Of a stretch of 64,000 nucleotides of DNA, positions 24,563-31,495 are shown in pieces. The stretch spans positions 682,001-746,000 of the forward strand of contig JADJNF010000009.1 of assembly GCA_016714445.1 (NCBI GenBank), read 5' to 3'. Numbering within the stretch: the first letter of the stretch is position 1; every line of letters begins with the position of its first letter. The position numbers were made by a program, and so were the translations under genes. The stretch is from Saprospiraceae bacterium (GTDB taxonomy: Bacteria; Bacteroidota; Bacteroidia; Chitinophagales; Saprospiraceae). Below the pieces are notes generated by a model that had not been told where the DNA came from, did not search any database, and saw only the letters and a program-made list of their open reading frames with translations.

Positions 24563-24933
24563 CCCGATCGCCGAAGTATGCCGGCCCGAACTGCAGTAAC
24601 ACGGCCAAACTCGGAGACGATGGTCGAAGTTTCTGCCCGCTACGGGGAAGACTTGTCTGCACCGCAGCGGGCAGATAAATGTAACTTCGATCCTATTTTT
24701 TCACACGTTGGATTATTAACCTACGGGGTTAAGAATTTGCAATTCGATATCAAAAATGCCAATGAATCAAAGCACTAAAATATAGGTAGAATAGTTTTGT
24801 GCTTTATTTTTAAGTGAGGTGCGTATTGAATTTGCCCCGTTGGATATTTATCTTACGGGGTAAAGATTCATAAAATAGCGCATCGCAGTTGCATTTATCT
24901 GCCCAGAATCGGGTAGAAAATGCGACGATCGGT
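24563..24933 (+). repeat. Hairpin-rich MITE-like repeat, copy 3 (longest, expanded loops)
   Basis: Begins CCCGATCGCCG and shares the long common opening with copy 2. The first hairpin is expanded by TCTGCCCGCT.../AGCGGGCAGA, and the GAATC-GATTC stem by an apical stem CCCCGTTGGATA.../TACGGGG. It ends TGCGACGATCGG at the junction with the right direct repeat. Confidence 0.85.
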
Positions 24934-24944
24934 TTCTATATTCA

Positions 24945-25032
24945 GCGTATTTAAAAATCCTTTGATATATGCCGTGGCCGGATAAGGCGTATTCAGTTGA
25001 GTAAAGGGTGGAGTAACCAGAAGTACTTTCAA
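24945..25032 (-). pseudogene. N-terminal fragment of the radical SAM gene
   Basis: From the TTG at 25032 it encodes KVLLVTPPFTQLNTPYPATA and YIKGFLNT, one residue different from the intact gene, then runs into the hairpin repeat. Only the first 29 codons remain. Confidence 0.85.
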
Positions 25033-25174
25033 TGTGCCAAAACTTTTATGGGCAAAGATAGATCAACAATCCGTACTCATTGTCCTCTGTTGGTATTTAA
25101 TTTGTTAATGGCTTCAGTTTTATTAGACACCTGAAGTTTATCATAAATTTTGTGAATATGCTGTTTAACCGTTC
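24945..25174. repeat. Right copy of the ~230-bp direct repeat bounding the island
   Basis: Matches 21748-21977 over the 5' end of the radical SAM gene, the spacer and the 3' end of the regulator. Recombination between both copies would delete about 3.2 kb and leave an intact regulator next to an intact radical SAM gene. Confidence 0.9.
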
Positions 25175-25724
25175 CAATGGTGATATTCATTTGCTCCCCT
25201 ATTTCCTTATACAACAATCCTTTTGACAAAAGTGTCAGTAATTCGAGTTCCCGATTAGTAAGCGGTAAAGCTACTGGCTCAGGTTTTTGTCTAAGGTCGC
25301 TGAACATATCGATTATCCTTCTGGCAATACTGGGTGTCATAGGGGATCCGCCCTCGTATAGTTCTCTGACCGAGCTAAGGATTTTATCTTTTGATGCCCC
25401 TTTTAGAATATAACCTTTTGCTCCCGCCTGCAAAGACCTGAAAATTTTTTCATCATCCTCATACACTGTAAACATACAGAATAACAAATGAGGACATTTC
25501 ATCTTTAAGTAATTTATGGCATCAATACCACTGGCACGTGGCAGCCCTATATCAACTATGACTATGTCAGCATCCTGATTTGGTATAAAATACATGGCAT
25601 CTTCTGCGTTATGAAATATATGTTCACAAACCATATCATCCTGGGTATTAATGATGGCTTGAAGAGAAACAGCGACATCTTTCAAATCTTCAATGATCGA
25701 TATTTTTATTTTTTTTTGCATCAT
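25077..25724 (-). CDS. NarL/LuxR-family response regulator
   Basis: A 215-residue regulator. The receiver domain (6-125) has the acidic pair Glu12-Asp13, phospho-acceptor Asp58 in VIVDIGLP and the Lys in GYILKGAS. The C-terminal LuxR-type HTH (about 150-215) contains 'LTNRELELLTLLSKGLLYKE' and 'GTVKQHIHKIYDKLQVSNKT'. It begins where the kinase ends (TAATG-type overlap), so the kinase at 25724-26545 is its partner. Its 3' end is duplicated at 21880-21984. Confidence 0.93.
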   Translation of the reverse strand: MMQKKIKISIIEDLKDVAVSLQAIINTQDDMVCEHIFHNAEDAMYFIPNQDADIVIVDIGLPRASGIDAINYLKMKCPHLLFCMFTVYEDDEKIFRSLQAGAKGYILKGASKDKILSSVRELYEGGSPMTPSIARRIIDMFSDLRQKPEPVALPLTNRELELLTLLSKGLLYKEIGEQMNITIGTVKQHIHKIYDKLQVSNKTEAINKLNTNRGQ

Positions 25725-26545
25725 TACATAAGATTTAGATCACCTTTATGTTTGTCTTCTTGAAAAATCGGAAGGCTTACCGTTATTTCCATACCGGAAA
25801 TTGTACGGTAAAAGAGAATAGAACCTCCGATTTGTTCCAATCTTTTATGGATATTATACAGACCATTGCCACGGCTATTTGACTCTTCCGGATTGAATCC
25901 TTTTCCACCTGATTCAATTATCTTTACAAAAAGATCAGGATAAGATACCACTTCAATCCGTATTTTTTGTGAACCTGAATATTTTACCGCGTTATTGAGT
26001 AATTCTTTGATGACAAGGTAAATATTTCTACGTTTTTCACCACTTAGGTTGATGTTCTGTTTTATGTCGTCGGCTACAAAAGTATGATCTATATTATGGT
26101 CTTCGAGAAATTCTGCCACATATCTTCTGATATAACCTATCAAACCTTCCACATTGTCAAAACGACTGTTCATGGCCCAAATAATTTCAGACATATTTCT
26201 CACCAGCCCGGTACTATATTGGGCAATTTTTGTGACATCTTCACGTACCTTTTCATCGGATAGTTTTACAACTACTCCATCACTCAAGTACTTTATAATA
26301 GTTAGTCCTGAACCGAGTTCATCGTGCATTTCGGTTGCGATTCTGTTTCTCTCACTTTGGATAGAATTTTGCCGCTCAATTTCCAATGCCTGCTCTCGAA
26401 GCTGTGCATCCTTTCTTTCCACTTCATATTGGTATTTTTTCTTTTGATATGAAATAAAAAACCAAATCAGTATTACTGAAAGCAAAATGGGCATCACAAA
26501 AGATGACACAATAATCAGGTTTATATCATTTGCTTTTTCGAACAT
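25724..26545 (-). CDS. HisKA_3-type sensor histidine kinase
   Basis: A 273-residue kinase with one membrane helix (about 10-32), a short coiled coil, and the dimerisation/phospho-acceptor box 'NRIATEMHDELGSGLTIIK' with His74. The HATPase part has 'IKELLNNAVKYSGSQ' and 'RGNGLYNIHKRLEQIGG'. There is no periplasmic sensor domain, so the signal must come through the membrane or from the 7TM protein whose gene overlaps its start by 25 bases. Confidence 0.92.
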   Translation of the reverse strand: MFEKANDINLIIVSSFVMPILLSVILIWFFISYQKKKYQYEVERKDAQLREQALEIERQNSIQSERNRIATEMHDELGSGLTIIKYLSDGVVVKLSDEKVREDVTKIAQYSTGLVRNMSEIIWAMNSRFDNVEGLIGYIRRYVAEFLEDHNIDHTFVADDIKQNINLSGEKRRNIYLVIKELLNNAVKYSGSQKIRIEVVSYPDLFVKIIESGGKGFNPEESNSRGNGLYNIHKRLEQIGGSILFYRTISGMEITVSLPIFQEDKHKGDLNLM

Positions 26546-27177
26546 AAGGCAGCTCCAAGGTAACCCAGTGATAAAAATATATTTCCAATCTGAAGTAATT
26601 TTACATAAGTAATCATCGCCGTGTCATCAACGATAAAAAAATTTATAAAATTAAGAATAGGGAAACTTGACACATAAAATAATAAAATTCCCAATGAAAA
26701 ATAAAACAATGGTTCCCGCAATATACTTCTGTACTTATCTACATAAATCAAATCGTAAAAGTATTTTAATCCCAAACAAATGACTAAAATCATACCTAAG
26801 TTGTAGGAAGTCGTAACAACAGCCATTTCATAAAATTTATAATATACCAGCCAGCAAGCATACACAAACCACAGTAGTGAAACGGTAATAACTCCTTTTA
26901 TCCATGACTTCTTCTTAAAATGATCGAAGTAAACAAAAAGATAATAAGAAACACAAAAGATACTGTAAATATTATAAATCAGGACATTTGAGTTAAACTG
27001 TTTAATCCAAAACATGATAAGAAATATCTCCGTAAAATTCACGATGAATAAAAATAACGTCAAGTAGGGCAAGCTATTTTTTCCCTGAAAATGATACCAT
27101 ACAGCAATACAAAGTGCAATTAAGCAAATGTAATTGAATGGAATCATTTCTGTAATATACGGCAATATTTCCTTCAT
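26521..27177 (-). CDS. Seven-helix membrane protein of the two-component operon
   Basis: A 218-residue protein with about seven hydrophobic helices spread along its length and short loops. No sequence family is recognised. It is the first gene of the unit 7TM - kinase - regulator and overlaps the kinase gene, so it may be the membrane sensor that feeds the kinase. That role is inference from position. Confidence 0.65.
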   Translation of the reverse strand: MKEILPYITEMIPFNYICLIALCIAVWYHFQGKNSLPYLTLFLFIVNFTEIFLIMFWIKQFNSNVLIYNIYSIFCVSYYLFVYFDHFKKKSWIKGVITVSLLWFVYACWLVYYKFYEMAVVTTSYNLGMILVICLGLKYFYDLIYVDKYRSILREPLFYFSLGILLFYVSSFPILNFINFFIVDDTAMITYVKLLQIGNIFLSLGYLGAALCSKKQMI

Positions 27178-27265
27178 GTAATGAATAAATTTTATTAAAA
27201 AATACTATTGTTCTTGTTCTGGTTGAGTAGAAGGTGGACAATATGTCGGACAAAGTCTGGGAAAA

Positions 27266-27958
27266 TTAAATAATAGATTCTTCTGAAAGTGCAGAAGTAA
27301 CTGTTTCATTTGGGTACCTAAATATAGAACCCATTATCGGGTCATAATATGTATTATTACCATCAGAAGTAGTCCTGGATAAATCTACAAATTCAATGTA
27401 GCAAGTATTTGCCCCACCAACATTATAAGGTGTGTTGGAAGAAATATAAGGTGGGCGGGTTCCCGGATATCTGCCAAAAACAATGCCTAAACCAATATTT
27501 TCAAGACTTATAGCATCTTGTGAAATTCTTTCCACATTATAAGCATTTTTTAATACTTTCAATAACTCAGGTAAAGAAAAAACAACCGCAGTAGTTTGGT
27601 CAGTGGAAGATTCAAAATGAGCACGAAGAATATCTGCATCCGCTTCGTGAATTCTTATGGTATTTTCGACATTTGCTGATTCGATACCGGCACCTAATCT
27701 TGATGCAAAATTACATATTTCTTCCAGGTAAATCGTTGTCTCCTGATCAGAAGCCAACAGACTATCCGGAATACACTTTGATAATACGCCTATCTCTAAT
27801 GAATTTATTAAATTTTTATGATCACTTTTTATAAAATTTGAATAAAAAATTGTAGCAACAATACCTGCTACAAAAGCAGATCCTAGTAATGATGCATAAA
27901 CCACTGATTTAGGAAGCTTAGAAATTAACCCATCTTTTTTGTCATCATTAATACTCAT
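27266..27958 (-). CDS. Membrane-anchored protein of unknown function
   Basis: A 230-residue protein with one N-terminal membrane helix (about 18-40, VVYASLLGSAFVAGIVATIF) after a charged cytoplasmic start, and an outer domain with no recognised family. Residues 'VFSLPELLKVLKNAYN' and 'SISLENIGLGIVFGRY'-like parts suggest a compact mixed fold. It has its own promoter region with a palindrome that recurs upstream of the lipoprotein gene at 28928-29062. Confidence 0.6.
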   Translation of the reverse strand: MSINDDKKDGLISKLPKSVVYASLLGSAFVAGIVATIFYSNFIKSDHKNLINSLEIGVLSKCIPDSLLASDQETTIYLEEICNFASRLGAGIESANVENTIRIHEADADILRAHFESSTDQTTAVVFSLPELLKVLKNAYNVERISQDAISLENIGLGIVFGRYPGTRPPYISSNTPYNVGGANTCYIEFVDLSRTTSDGNNTYYDPIMGSIFRYPNETVTSALSEESII

Positions 27959-28016
27959 TTTGTTTAGATTTAAAAGTTAAAAAATAAAACTGTTTGCATG
28001 TTTAAAATATCAAAGG

Positions 28017-28024
28017 CAAATGTA
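28017..28024 (-). promoter_or_regulatory. -7 promoter box (TACATTTG) for the gene at 27266-27958
   Basis: TAnnTTTG on the minus strand followed by C, 58 bases before the start codon. Confidence 0.45.
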
Positions 28025-28047
28025 GCCGGGAAATTTGTCTCTGAAAA

Positions 28048-28063
28048 TATAACTTTTGTTATA
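28048..28063. promoter_or_regulatory. Palindrome TATAACTTTTGTTATA, possible operator
   Basis: Six-base arms TATAAC/GTTATA around TTTT. It lies 24 bases upstream of the -7 box of the gene at 27266-27958, thus near the -33 region. The core TAACTTTTGTTATA recurs at 29169-29182 upstream of the small lipoprotein gene. Confidence 0.4.
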
Positions 28064-28212
28064 TCCCATGAATAATTTTATTTTTTGAATTATAAATACA
28101 TAAATACACCATATACAAACACAAATCTATACTTTTATTCTTTATATTAAATGGAATACAATGTTTTATATCAAAATAAATTTCGTCTTTTTTCTCTTTA
28201 AAATTAAGCCTG

Positions 28213-28884
28213 CTATTTGTCCATTCCTCCCGGGAAAACAGATACTCCAAACGATACATTGTCCATCCTGGATAGAATCCTGGTGCTTTGATGATTGTAA
28301 TATATATGGTTTCCTACCCTAACGAAAGCTTTTTCATATCGAATTTGGAGAAGAATTCTGTTAAATAGTTTGTACCCCAGAAACAGTTCAACCCCCGTGT
28401 CCAGCTTTCTGTTTCTATTTTCAAACGGAAATGTTTTACCAAGAGCATTATCATTTTTTAGGTGATAATTGAAAAAAGTACCGGCGCCAAGCTTTATATT
28501 TTTGTAGTTAATACCAGCAATGACAGGTATATGGAAGGTCTGATATGTTTCATCAAGGTAGGATATTGGTGAAAAGAATTCCTCCGTATAATCTTTTATC
28601 ATATATCTGGTTTTTGAACTTCGGTAAATTATATCCACGTTCAAAAAAAGTTTTGTAAAAGATTTATATAAAGAAAGACCCAAAGATTTATCCGTTGTCT
28701 CAGATACAAACCCGAATGCATAGGTTAAATTACCATCCGGAGCACAAAACATCCTGCTGTTGGGTTTTGCCAGAGAATTAACTTTATTGATGGACAATCC
28801 CAAATTGAATTGTGAATTTAGTTTTCCACAAAATAAAAAGGAAGCAAAACATACTAAAAGGAGTAATACATGTGAAGTTTTCAT
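28213..28884 (-). CDS. Outer-membrane beta-barrel protein (PorT-like)
   Basis: A 223-residue protein; the start at 28884 is chosen because it gives a clean signal peptide (MKTSHVLLLLVCFASFLFCG). The mature part is a run of amphipathic strands ('NLGLSINKVN', 'LTYAFGFVSETTD', 'GVELFLGYKLFNRILLQIRY') ending in an aromatic/hydrophobic strand, as in eight-stranded outer-membrane barrels of the PorT/OmpX kind. The small lipoprotein gene lies 43 bases upstream, so the two may share a transcript. Function unknown. Confidence 0.65.
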   Translation of the reverse strand: MKTSHVLLLLVCFASFLFCGKLNSQFNLGLSINKVNSLAKPNSRMFCAPDGNLTYAFGFVSETTDKSLGLSLYKSFTKLFLNVDIIYRSSKTRYMIKDYTEEFFSPISYLDETYQTFHIPVIAGINYKNIKLGAGTFFNYHLKNDNALGKTFPFENRNRKLDTGVELFLGYKLFNRILLQIRYEKAFVRVGNHIYYNHQSTRILSRMDNVSFGVSVFPGGMDK

Positions 28885-28927
28885 AAACATTGTTTTAGGT
28901 GCATTTTTAGTTTTTAATATTATTTTC

Positions 28928-29062
28928 TTAACAATGGGGTCTACTTTCATTTTGAGAGCAGACTGGTGATGTGAAATCGTAACATCCGTATTTTGAAGTG
29001 GTACAGGAACTTTCAAAACAAATAAACAAGAGACATAACATACATGAAATAAGCATTTTCAT
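28928..29062 (-). CDS. Very small lipoprotein
   Basis: A 44-residue frame starting MKMLISCMLCLLFICFESSC, with a lipobox ESSC, so the mature lipopeptide is only about 26 residues and has three further cysteines (KYGCYDFTSPVCSQNESRPHC). An ATG two codons later is an alternative. A -7 box lies 41 bases upstream and a beta-barrel gene follows, which supports a real gene. No family is recognised. Confidence 0.5.
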   Translation of the reverse strand: MKMLISCMLCLLFICFESSCTTSKYGCYDFTSPVCSQNESRPHC

Positions 29063-29102
29063 TGGATAAATTTTAATGGTAAATAAGATAAATTTGTCCT
29101 GA

Positions 29103-29110
29103 CAAAGGTA
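29103..29110 (-). promoter_or_regulatory. -7 promoter box (TACCTTTG) for the small lipoprotein gene
   Basis: TAnnTTTG on the minus strand, 41 bases before the start codon at 29062. Confidence 0.4.
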
Positions 29111-29168
29111 TGGGGATATCAAAGGCCGGTGTATATAACTATTGTTAGCTAAATACAAAAAAGTGATG

Positions 29169-29182
29169 TAACTTTTGTTATA
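29169..29182. promoter_or_regulatory. Second copy of the TAACTTTTGTTATA palindrome
   Basis: Same core as at 28048-28063, about 60 bases upstream of the -7 box of the lipoprotein gene. Shared by two neighbouring minus-strand promoters. Confidence 0.35.
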
Positions 29183-29215
29183 CTTTGATATACATCAGTT
29201 CAATTCAAAGGAAAC

Positions 29216-29425
29216 TGGTCGTAGTTTCAGGCCGTATCAGACCTGGTAAATGCAACTTCGATCCCATACATTCACCCCGTTGGATATTCATCCTGAGGGG
29301 TAAAAATTCATAAAATAGTGTATCGGAGTGAAAATTATCAGGCCGATAAATGGCCTGACAGGTCTGGCCGATAAATGGCCTGAGAGGTCAGGCTTGATAA
29401 CAGCCTGAAACTGCGACGATCGGGG
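29216..29425 (+). repeat. Hairpin-rich MITE-like repeat, copy 4
   Basis: Outside the island, in a gene-free stretch. It starts within the first hairpin (GGTCGTAGTT.../AACTTCGATCC), whose loop carries CAGGCC/GACCTG. A second stem CACCCCGTTGGATATTC.../GAGGGG matches the one grafted into another position of copy 3. The third stem carries three related palindromes of the form CAGGCC-gataaat-GGCCTG, then the family end CTGCGACGATCGGGG. Confidence 0.8.
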
Positions 29426-29491
29426 TATTTATAGTATTTTGGCTTGCTATCTGTATATCCGGACAACAACCAAATCACAGATGATATTGCA

Positions 29492-29563
29492 GAAAAATAA
29501 AAGACCCGATCAGGTGCATGATCGGGTCAGAATCGTTCTTGATTTATCATATTCTCAACAACG
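29492..29563 (-). ncRNA. Candidate small RNA (about 70 nt)
   Basis: On the minus strand a perfect -7 box TATCTTTG followed by C lies at 29569-29576. About 35 unstructured bases after the expected start comes a perfect 10-bp hairpin GACCCGATCA/TGATCGGGTC (29503-29528), followed by TTTTATTTTT (29493-29502). That is a complete promoter-to-terminator unit with no room for a protein gene and no gene to serve close by. Expression is inferred. Confidence 0.5.
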
Positions 29564-29859
29564 GGCTGCAAAGATAAATTTCTTAAATCAAAAAAAGCAT
29601 TTTATCATTAAAAATATCAATGTGACCCAATAATTGTAAGATAAATACATACATCCGATTATTCTATTTTGTTTAAGCCCAAATTTAGATTGACCATTGA
29701 CCGGTAATAATGGTCCAGAAACAATTCTGATGTACTATTCTAAATATTATAATTACTTCATATTTAAGTAGTTGCAAAATGAAAAAAAATTCTGAATTTA
29801 TTCGGTTTTATAATCTGATTAAAATATTATATAACCTATATTTCCATTCATTTTACATG
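29564..29859. other. Intergenic stretch
   Basis: AT-rich. It holds the minus-strand promoter box of the small-RNA candidate at 29569-29576 and otherwise nothing that I can name. Confidence 0.4.
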
Positions 29860-31098
29860 CTACTTTTCAGTCAACCTGACCGAAATTCTTCTGTTTTGCT
29901 GTCTGCCTTCTTCTGTGCTATTGTCCGCTACCGGAAATTTATCACCATAACCTTCAGCACCCAATCTGCTTTTATCAACGCCAAGCTTTACAAGTTCATT
30001 CATCACATTAAATGCTCTGTCAGTGCTCAAACGCTGATTTGCCTTTGGATCGCCGGTATTGTCCGTATATCCGCCTATTTTAAGCTTGACACCAGGAAAT
30101 GCAAAGAGTATTTGTGCAATATTATTTAATTGTTCCTGGCTTTCTGGTTGTAAAGTAGCTTTATTGGTGTCAAAAAGTAATCTGTCAAAATCAAACCAGG
30201 TGGTTTTGTCCACTTCTTTTGATTTATCCTCTATAAAAACAATGATTTTACTTTCGATGCCATCATTTGCAGCATTTACCAATTCAAATCCAGTGGAAAG
30301 TTTGTATTGAAATAATTTTTCTACGGCTGAATTCATAGAATCTATCGCAGTTCCTGCATCCTCAATTGCTTTCATTGCAGCAGAATCTATTTCTGAAGAA
30401 ATGGTATCCGTGGTTTCTACTGTTTTATCCCCGCAGCCTTTAGTACCCAACCAGTACAAAATTGCCACCCCTAAAAGAATGGGAAGTATCCATTTCATCC
30501 AATTATTTTCACCGCTTAGGGATGTTGGTGTTTTAATGTTCGTATTTACATTTGGAGTACCGGAAAAATCTGCAAAATTCAACAAACTTCCCATACCAAC
30601 TGGTAAGGCTTGATTAACAAAACTTTTTTGACCCATCATGAGGTCAGTAAAAAAAGATAGTCCTTTACCTTGGATTTGTTTGCCAATCACACCCAAAAGA
30701 AATGGAGCGGCCAGTTTAAGCAAGGATGATGTAGCACCATTCTTCATTCCACTTAAATTTGATATCAGATCGACTACGCCTTTTGTTTTGCTTCCTAACA
30801 ATGATTCGACTATTCCTTCACCGGAATTTAATAGACCATTAACATTGCTTGCACCACTTCCAAACAAACCAGAGATATCCCCAAGGCTTTCCAAATCCAA
30901 AGTTCCGATCAGGTCCAAAATTCCTTGTGCTCCAGCAGTAGTTGTTGATTTTTGAACAACAGAACCCAGTAGTGACGGCATTATGCTCCCTAATGCAGAA
31001 GTTACTGAAGATTCGGATTCTCCCAAAAAACCAGATGATTGTTGTGCCAGCTGACCTGACACCTGATCTTTTAATAAATCCAATAAGTTGATTGACAT
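29860..31098 (-). CDS. DUF937 and OmpA-domain membrane protein
   Basis: A 412-residue protein. The start at 31098 (MSINLLDLLKDQVSGQLAQQ) fits the usual beginning of DUF937 proteins; an upstream ATG at 31158 would add an unlikely leader. Residues 1-150 are the Ala/Gly/Ser/Leu-rich DUF937 part, then one membrane helix (about 205-222, WMKWILPILLGVAILYWL). Residues 290-412 form an OmpA C-terminal domain with 'FDTNKATLQPESQEQLNNIA', 'IGGYTDNTGD' and 'NRRISVRL', which binds peptidoglycan. It probably links the inner membrane with the cell wall. Confidence 0.85.
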   Translation of the reverse strand: MSINLLDLLKDQVSGQLAQQSSGFLGESESSVTSALGSIMPSLLGSVVQKSTTTAGAQGILDLIGTLDLESLGDISGLFGSGASNVNGLLNSGEGIVESLLGSKTKGVVDLISNLSGMKNGATSSLLKLAAPFLLGVIGKQIQGKGLSFFTDLMMGQKSFVNQALPVGMGSLLNFADFSGTPNVNTNIKTPTSLSGENNWMKWILPILLGVAILYWLGTKGCGDKTVETTDTISSEIDSAAMKAIEDAGTAIDSMNSAVEKLFQYKLSTGFELVNAANDGIESKIIVFIEDKSKEVDKTTWFDFDRLLFDTNKATLQPESQEQLNNIAQILFAFPGVKLKIGGYTDNTGDPKANQRLSTDRAFNVMNELVKLGVDKSRLGAEGYGDKFPVADNSTEEGRQQNRRISVRLTEK

Positions 31099-31495
31099 TT
31101 TTAACGGGTTTTCACAGTGAAAAAATATATGTACACAAATAATCTTTTCTTTGTACACACCTTAAGACTCAGAAAAAATGATTTGTCACATAATATTATA
31201 AAAATACTTTTGCTTTTACTAAATATTATTCTGGATAAGAAAAAATTTATTACAATCTATAATATAATATAGACACCTTAACAGTTTTAATTCAAGAGTC
31301 ATCTCCCAAAAGCATGATTTTAACCACAAAGGAGTAAATCACAAAAACTTTAAAATTTTTTTATCTTTATGATTGAGTAATTCCTAACCTGAATTCTGAT
31401 AGTCTTAGTCGGACTACTTACCTTTTGACTCTTCAGATTTGATTTTATGATATTTTATTTTTGCCTGATCAACTGATTATTCTATCATTCAAACC
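31099..31495. other. Intergenic stretch between tamB and the DUF937 gene
   Basis: AT-rich and without a credible gene. It must hold the promoter of the DUF937/OmpA gene, but no clear TAnnTTTG box was found on the minus strand near 31110-31200. Confidence 0.4.

Noticed and set aside
24578..24778. Open frame of 66 codons inside hairpin repeat copy 3
   Set aside because: It lies wholly in the structured repeat, and the other copies do not keep the frame.
23512..24933. Hairpin repeats as integron attC sites
   Set aside because: The elements are 264-371 bp, lack the GTTRRRY core at the right end, and no tyrosine integrase of the IntI type is in the window.
29439..29633. Plus-strand open frame of 64 codons
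   Set aside because: It runs through the terminator hairpin and promoter of the minus-strand RNA candidate; no Bacteroidota promoter or family match.
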